Both the position numbers and the translations under genes were made by a program. The notes below the pieces were generated by a model. The model had not been told where the DNA came from. It was given only the letters and a program-made list of their open reading frames with translations, and made no database searches. From Takakia lepidozioides (lineage: Eukaryota > Streptophyta > Takakiopsida > Takakiales > Takakiaceae): DNA of 60,000 bases. Shown piece after piece: positions 55,699 to 60,000 of this stretch; the stretch's first letter is position 1; each line of letters opens with the position of its first letter. The DNA lies in NCBI GenBank assembly GCA_030704615.1, contig CM060731.1:27406001-27466000 (forward strand), written 5' to 3'.

Positions 55699-58600
55699 CT
55701 AGAAGTCAAAGCTTTGTTGCAGCTTGGACCTATTAAAGAAAAGTGGGCGAACTTTCGTGTCTAGCAGCTTCTTCACATTAGATGGGCACATACCGGCCGC
55801 ATACCCATTAAGCTTTGTTGCTACTGTTGACGAGCTCAACTCATCATCAGAGATATCTCCCAGCACCTGTAGCAGCAAGGGTTTCCTTCGCAACTCGAAT
55901 TTCTGAGAGATCATACAATCAACTCAGAATTAAGATCCAGATGTGAGGTTCTATCTCTGTAAAATGCAACAGTGCTTGCACAAAGCCAACGACAGTAAGT
56001 TAAAGCAGTGAGAGAATAAGATGTTGTTTGATGTAGGCTTGTGGCCATACACCCCGAACAACAAGAGGGAACAGACACTACCTTTGTGAGGGGCTGGACA
56101 CAACAGCCTGTTGTGTCTAACTGCTCACTCTAGAAGTGGAACTTACCTCGATATAAACAATGAGTTTGGGCGTTCCAAATATCCTAGAAAGCCCTTCAAA
56201 CAAGCATCAATCTGCTGTGTCTGATCTGCCTAGCAGTTAGACACAACAGGCTGCCTGCACATCGGGCATTGACAATCTCCCTTTCCTCTGTGCATCTATT
56301 TTCTGCTTTTTGTTCAGGAAGACTCCCAGCCCCGAGTTTAAATTTCAGTCTAGTGCAGAGGGTGGGTAGGCCCTTCAGATCATCCTTAAGTTCCTCACCT
56401 ATGTCACAAACTGGAAACAAGCATCCTCATGTCTTTCCCTGACCCCAGAACCACAGCCCATTGCACCATACCATGTCATAAGCCTTTTTAACAACCAGGA
56501 AGAAGACAAAGGTAGTTTTTCCTTCTTTTTTCCTTCCCTGGGTAGTCTGGCATAGGGGTAAAGATATGGTCACCGCAAGCCCCTACTTCTCCACAAGCTC
56601 ACCTGACCTTCATGGGAAACACACAGAGAATGTACTCATGCCGTTCCCTGCGTCCCAACGTTGGCTTGCCAGAGCCTTATGGCCATCGGGAAAAACAGAG
56701 AGATTGTACTCATAAGACATTGTTTGCCGTAGCCTTGTGGCCATTGACCCCGCGCCCAGTTTGAGCGGGAACAAAAGGGACAGAACCTACCTCTGTCAGG
56801 GGCTGACGTTGGTAGTAAGACTTACCTTGATATATAGAATTAATCCGGGTTTTCCAGATATCCTCTAGAAATCCCTTCACACAAGCATCAATCTGCTGTG
56901 TGTGATTTGCCCAAAAACTAGGCCTCAGGAGGGCCTGGGCTTTCGGCTCAGCCTCGAGACTTTCAAAGTTGGTTAACAGGAGTACAGGCACAATTCCCTT
57001 GATAGATTTGAAGAGAGCGTCTCTTAGCTAAGAGAACCCTGGACAGTGTATCAGAAAATGAATACTGTCTTCAGATTGCCCACACAACGGGCAATTGCAC
57101 TCTCCCTTTCCTCTCTGCTTCTGTTTGCTGTTCAAAGGTAGGCTTCCTGCCCTGAGTTTAAATTTCAGTCTAGTGCCGAGAGTGGGTAGACCCTTGAGGT
57201 CATCCAAGATGTCCTCCCCCATGTCACTGACTGGAAACAAGTTCAGGGAAGTGAGGATGTGGAAAGTGAGGGATTTGGGTTAAGGGTGGGTGATACCACC
57301 ATACCAGCCCTTATGTTTGCGGATGACTTCGCAGGCATAGGGGAGACTCCAACCAATCTCCAGGAGTTGATTGATTGCGCGAAGAGATACTTTGATCTTT
57401 GGGGGCTAGAGGCTAATGTCAGCAAATGTGCAGTGGTAGCATTCAACGACAGAGGAGAGGGAGGAAGTGATCTTAAGTGGCAGTGGAGCATACAAGTTGT
57501 GGACAATTCTCCACATCTTTCCCTTGATCCCACAAGACCAGAGGCGGAACCATAGGCCATCTCTCCACACTGTGTCATAAGCCTTTTTGACATCCAGGAT
57601 AAAAACATAAGTGGGGTTCCCTTCTTTTTTCCTTCCCTGGATAATCTGGCTTAGAGTGAAGATATGATCCCCAAAGCCCCTGTTTCGCCGAAAGCCAGCT
57701 TGGCCTTTGTGGAAACAACCTCTAGACTCCAGATCAACCTCAACACGAGTACTTATAACTCTGCAGAATGTCTTGCCAACAGCATTGAGGAGCGTGATGC
57801 CACGGTAGTACCCCGGTTCTTCTCTGTCACCCTTCTTGTATAGATTGACAATGACCCCCTGTCGCCAGCGAAAAACAGAGAGAGAGAGGGAGAGAGAGAG
57901 AGCGGCATACCTGATGTTCAGGTTCAGCAGGATAGAAAGCCTCAAGTGGTTGAATGTCAGTCACCACCTCACTTTGGGATACTTTGAGCTGTTCCCTCTC
58001 TTTACTTGCTGTAGCCAGGCTGTCTTCATCCTCACCTTGAGTAAACACTACTGACCTGCAAGGCACATGTCATGCTAGTCATTCTACATTCTAAAGAGAT
58101 TCAATGGCATGAATTGATCCTCCAGAAAGTTATACATCGACCCATCACTATATGTATGAGGCCATGGGAATGAGTGTCCAAGTTTAGAGTACCTTGCAAC
58201 AACAGAAAACTGAGAGTTGCAATCAACACACTCCGGAGTTCCTCTTTCCTAATGACAATCATAGGGTCGGCCACCACTTTAACATAATTTGCACAGATTT
58301 CAACCAGCATGGCTTTCCATTCTGACTTCAAAAGAACTTTCATCATAGCATCAATTTATTCACACCAGAAATCAGATCCAAGGAGAGTAAACAGCTGGAA
58401 ATGCTCATAATAATAACAACAGTTAAGAGATTTTCGTTTTCTCACATTCAACAGAGAAGAGGCAGCTACTCATAGATTGAACTTCAGCTTGGGGCCCAGC
58501 ATGGCAAGGTTCTTTTTGTGGTCGTTCATCCTGGTTGTGCACGGAGATGCTTATGAAAGATTTTTTGTTCACTTTTGAGGAGTACATCTCGCTAGGTTTG

Positions 58601-59468
58601 GCAGCACCACTCGACTCTTCTAGGAGGTAGGAAAAGATAGATGCACATATGAAGCTTACCTGTACTGGGGACCAACATCAGGGCCTTGTCCAAAAATTTG
58701 AGTAGGGTCATGGTGGGCCCAAAATACATCCAGCAGTTGCTCATACTTTATCACTGTTGGATCATACTCCACCTGCAGTAAGTTCCCACATAATACACAT
58801 CAGTGTAGCTTAGATAAAGAAAAAACGCCGGAAACATCTTATACATATTGAGCCTCGTTCCTGTATGACTGTTACTGGAAAACAGTTGCCAGCACGTAAT
58901 AGGGGCAGTGTTCTGGAGGACCACAGCTTCCTTGGTATCCATATCTGATATAGAATCCGGGTGTAAATGCTTACATAGAACAACAAGACGCATTGTCTTC
59001 TCATAGATGAAGGTGCAATCCCAGATAGTTAGAAACCATTTTTGAAACCACTGATAAACCCCTAGCTTTGCTGAGTCATTTGCACCATCCTGCTTCAACC
59101 ACAATGTGCGAGGAAAATCCCAGAGTATCATAAGATGCCTAATTTCAGCGATGATTTCCACATTTGACTTGCCTTGTCTGGGCAAAGATTGATACAACAA
59201 CCAGTGTGAAACATACCTCCACAGATTCGGCGTGGTCCCCGATGCTGTGGTAATCAGGGTTTTGCTTCGAGCCTCCGGCATAGCCAGCTTGCGTCCGCAC
59301 CACTCCTGGCAAGCAACCAAACACTGCCTCCCCTCTCCAGAAACTTCCTAGCGCGAACACAGCCCTCTTGGTTGGGCTCAAATACTTTTCACTGTCCTTA
59401 AATGCCACAGCTTGGCTGACGGTCACCGTGACCAGGACTAGCAGCAAGTATGCAAAGCGAACCCTCAT
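55699..59468 (-). CDS. MSRA5: Peptide methionine sulfoxide reductase A5-like, 4 exons
   Basis: MsrA-family protein related to plant MSRA5, which enters the secretory pathway. Exons on the minus strand: 59468-59217, 58772-58660, 58055-57911, 55902-55699; phases agree, total 237 aa, near the length I recall for the Arabidopsis protein. Residues 1-22 form a signal peptide ([20 protein letters not shown]). The MsrA core follows: [81 protein letters not shown]. The usual catalytic GCFW Cys is Ser (GSFW), as in plant MSRA5, so reductase activity by the standard mechanism is doubtful. C-terminal exon: [16 protein letters not shown]. Intron 3 (55903-57910) is enlarged by LINE remnants. Earlier in-frame ATGs exist upstream of 59468, but the signal peptide favours this start. 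Confidence 0.93.
56160..56440 (-). mobile_element. Degenerate LINE 3'-end copy in MSRA5 intron 3
   Basis: Reads [20 protein letters not shown] then [11 protein letters not shown]; the next block is in shifted frames. The same block occurs at 57028-57240, so this is a second, more decayed copy of the same LINE end. Confidence 0.75.
56830..57870 (-). mobile_element. LINE remnant with RT and zinc knuckle, internally inverted
   Basis: Minus strand 57870 to about 57485: RT start [20 protein letters not shown], then [13 protein letters not shown] and the catalytic A motif [18 protein letters not shown]. Plus strand about 57259-57485: the C motif [15 protein letters not shown] and [13 protein letters not shown]. 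Minus strand 57258 to 56830: [16 protein letters not shown], the knuckle [17 protein letters not shown], and [15 protein letters not shown]-like sequence. The order is that of a non-LTR (LINE) ORF2, except that the C-motif block is flipped. It lies in the same orientation as MSRA5 and begins 40 bp past the exon 3 donor, after a CT-rich run. Confidence 0.88.
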
Positions 59469-59682
59469 CTTTCCAGCAGTCTCTGCATAGAACTGCAGGG
59501 TGAAGAAACTATCAAACCTTATAAAGACACCCCGCAGCCATAATGTAATCACAGCGTTTCCTTTCCAGGGAGTGCTAGAAGGAGACAGACAGGCATATCG
59601 ATAGGGTTTGGAGGTTATGAATGTTTTGGATGTAGATGCATACCTGAATGGAGGTAATTCTGAACGAGGTCCGGTCATGTGA

Positions 59683-59909
59683 CTAGAGTCGAGAGTCGGT
59701 GGAGAGCACGGTTTCCAACTGCCGACGATTTACGAAGCTCCAACTTAGAATGCTGAACTGTTCGGATTGTGTTGTGGAGCCATCTTGAGGAATCAGGATT
59801 ATCATACCCTGGGTAGCAGAACTCTTCAAGTTTTTAGTGGTAGAATTCCTCGCAGTGGGGGGCTCATTTAGTGCGTCCAGAACATGCTGCAGTGCTTTGG
59901 GGACATTGT
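59683..59909 (-). CDS. Possible terminal exon of an upstream gene
   Basis: A splice acceptor (tttttcag, 59910-59917) is followed by 75 codons to TAG at 59683: PKALQHVLDALNEPPTARNS, later TQGMIILIPQDGSTTQSEQF. It ends 215 bp before the MSRA5 start on the same strand. No family recognised; an alternative is that this is MSRA5 upstream sequence with no coding role. Confidence 0.3.
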
Positions 59910-60000
59910 CTGAAAAATCTGTCTAATTCTTGGAGTGACACCCCGCCGGGCAATCTCCAACTGTGCACTCGGAAAAGGATCCTCTGAGGACAAATTATGT

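Overview
The window looks like nuclear DNA of a streptophyte. Long introns with GT-AG borders split five recognisable host genes, and three of them are plant-type: a CAP-D3 condensin II subunit, a ZF-HD (zinc finger plus homeodomain) transcription factor and an MSRA5-type methionine sulfoxide reductase with the plant GSFWR active-site variant. The divergent ZF-HD protein and the heavy Ty3/gypsy, CACTA and LINE load make me favour a charophyte alga such as Chara, but that is inference; the sequence directly supports only 'streptophyte'.

Layout: 0.2-9.5 kb holds CAP-D3 on the minus strand, modelled here as 14 phase-consistent exons (about 1,708 aa), with an antisense LINE fragment in one intron. 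11.3-11.4 kb holds one minus-strand exon with an acinus-type RNPS1/SAP18-binding motif. 15.0-15.6 kb is a decayed gag/protease scrap. 17.1-19.5 kb is a complete plus-strand Mpv17/PMP22-family gene (6 exons, 190 aa). 23.7-27.2 kb is the plus-strand ZF-HD gene (5 exons, 491 aa), perhaps driven by a GC-rich TATA promoter near 21.1 kb.

28-53 kb is a nest of mobile elements. It holds three pieces of a CACTA (En/Spm-like) transposon, two of them tail to tail, and a gypsy integrase end. An unfamiliar multi-exon coiled-coil ORF follows (32.8-36.9 kb), interrupted only by three UAG stops and followed by a polypurine tract and LTR-like sequence. Next come a gag-protease module linked to a remarkable array of about 14 imperfect 22-bp palindromes (39.0-39.8 kb), a decayed chromovirus with integrase chromodomain (45.5-49.4 kb, minus), stray RT fragments, and a broken FCP1/NIF-type HAD phosphatase gene.

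53.0-53.7 kb is a TTAA-flanked piggyBac-like MITE, followed by a minus-strand ORF with motifs suggestive of an HUH (Rep) nuclease. 55.7-59.5 kb is MSRA5 on the minus strand (4 exons, 237 aa); its last intron carries two LINE remnants, one with an internal 227-bp inversion.

The host genes are functionally unrelated (chromosome condensation, mRNA-bound complex, organelle membrane, transcription, protein repair) and show no operon-like logic. The decayed element ORFs have many stops explainable by C-to-T change (CAG to TAG, CGA to TGA), as expected of methylated repeats.
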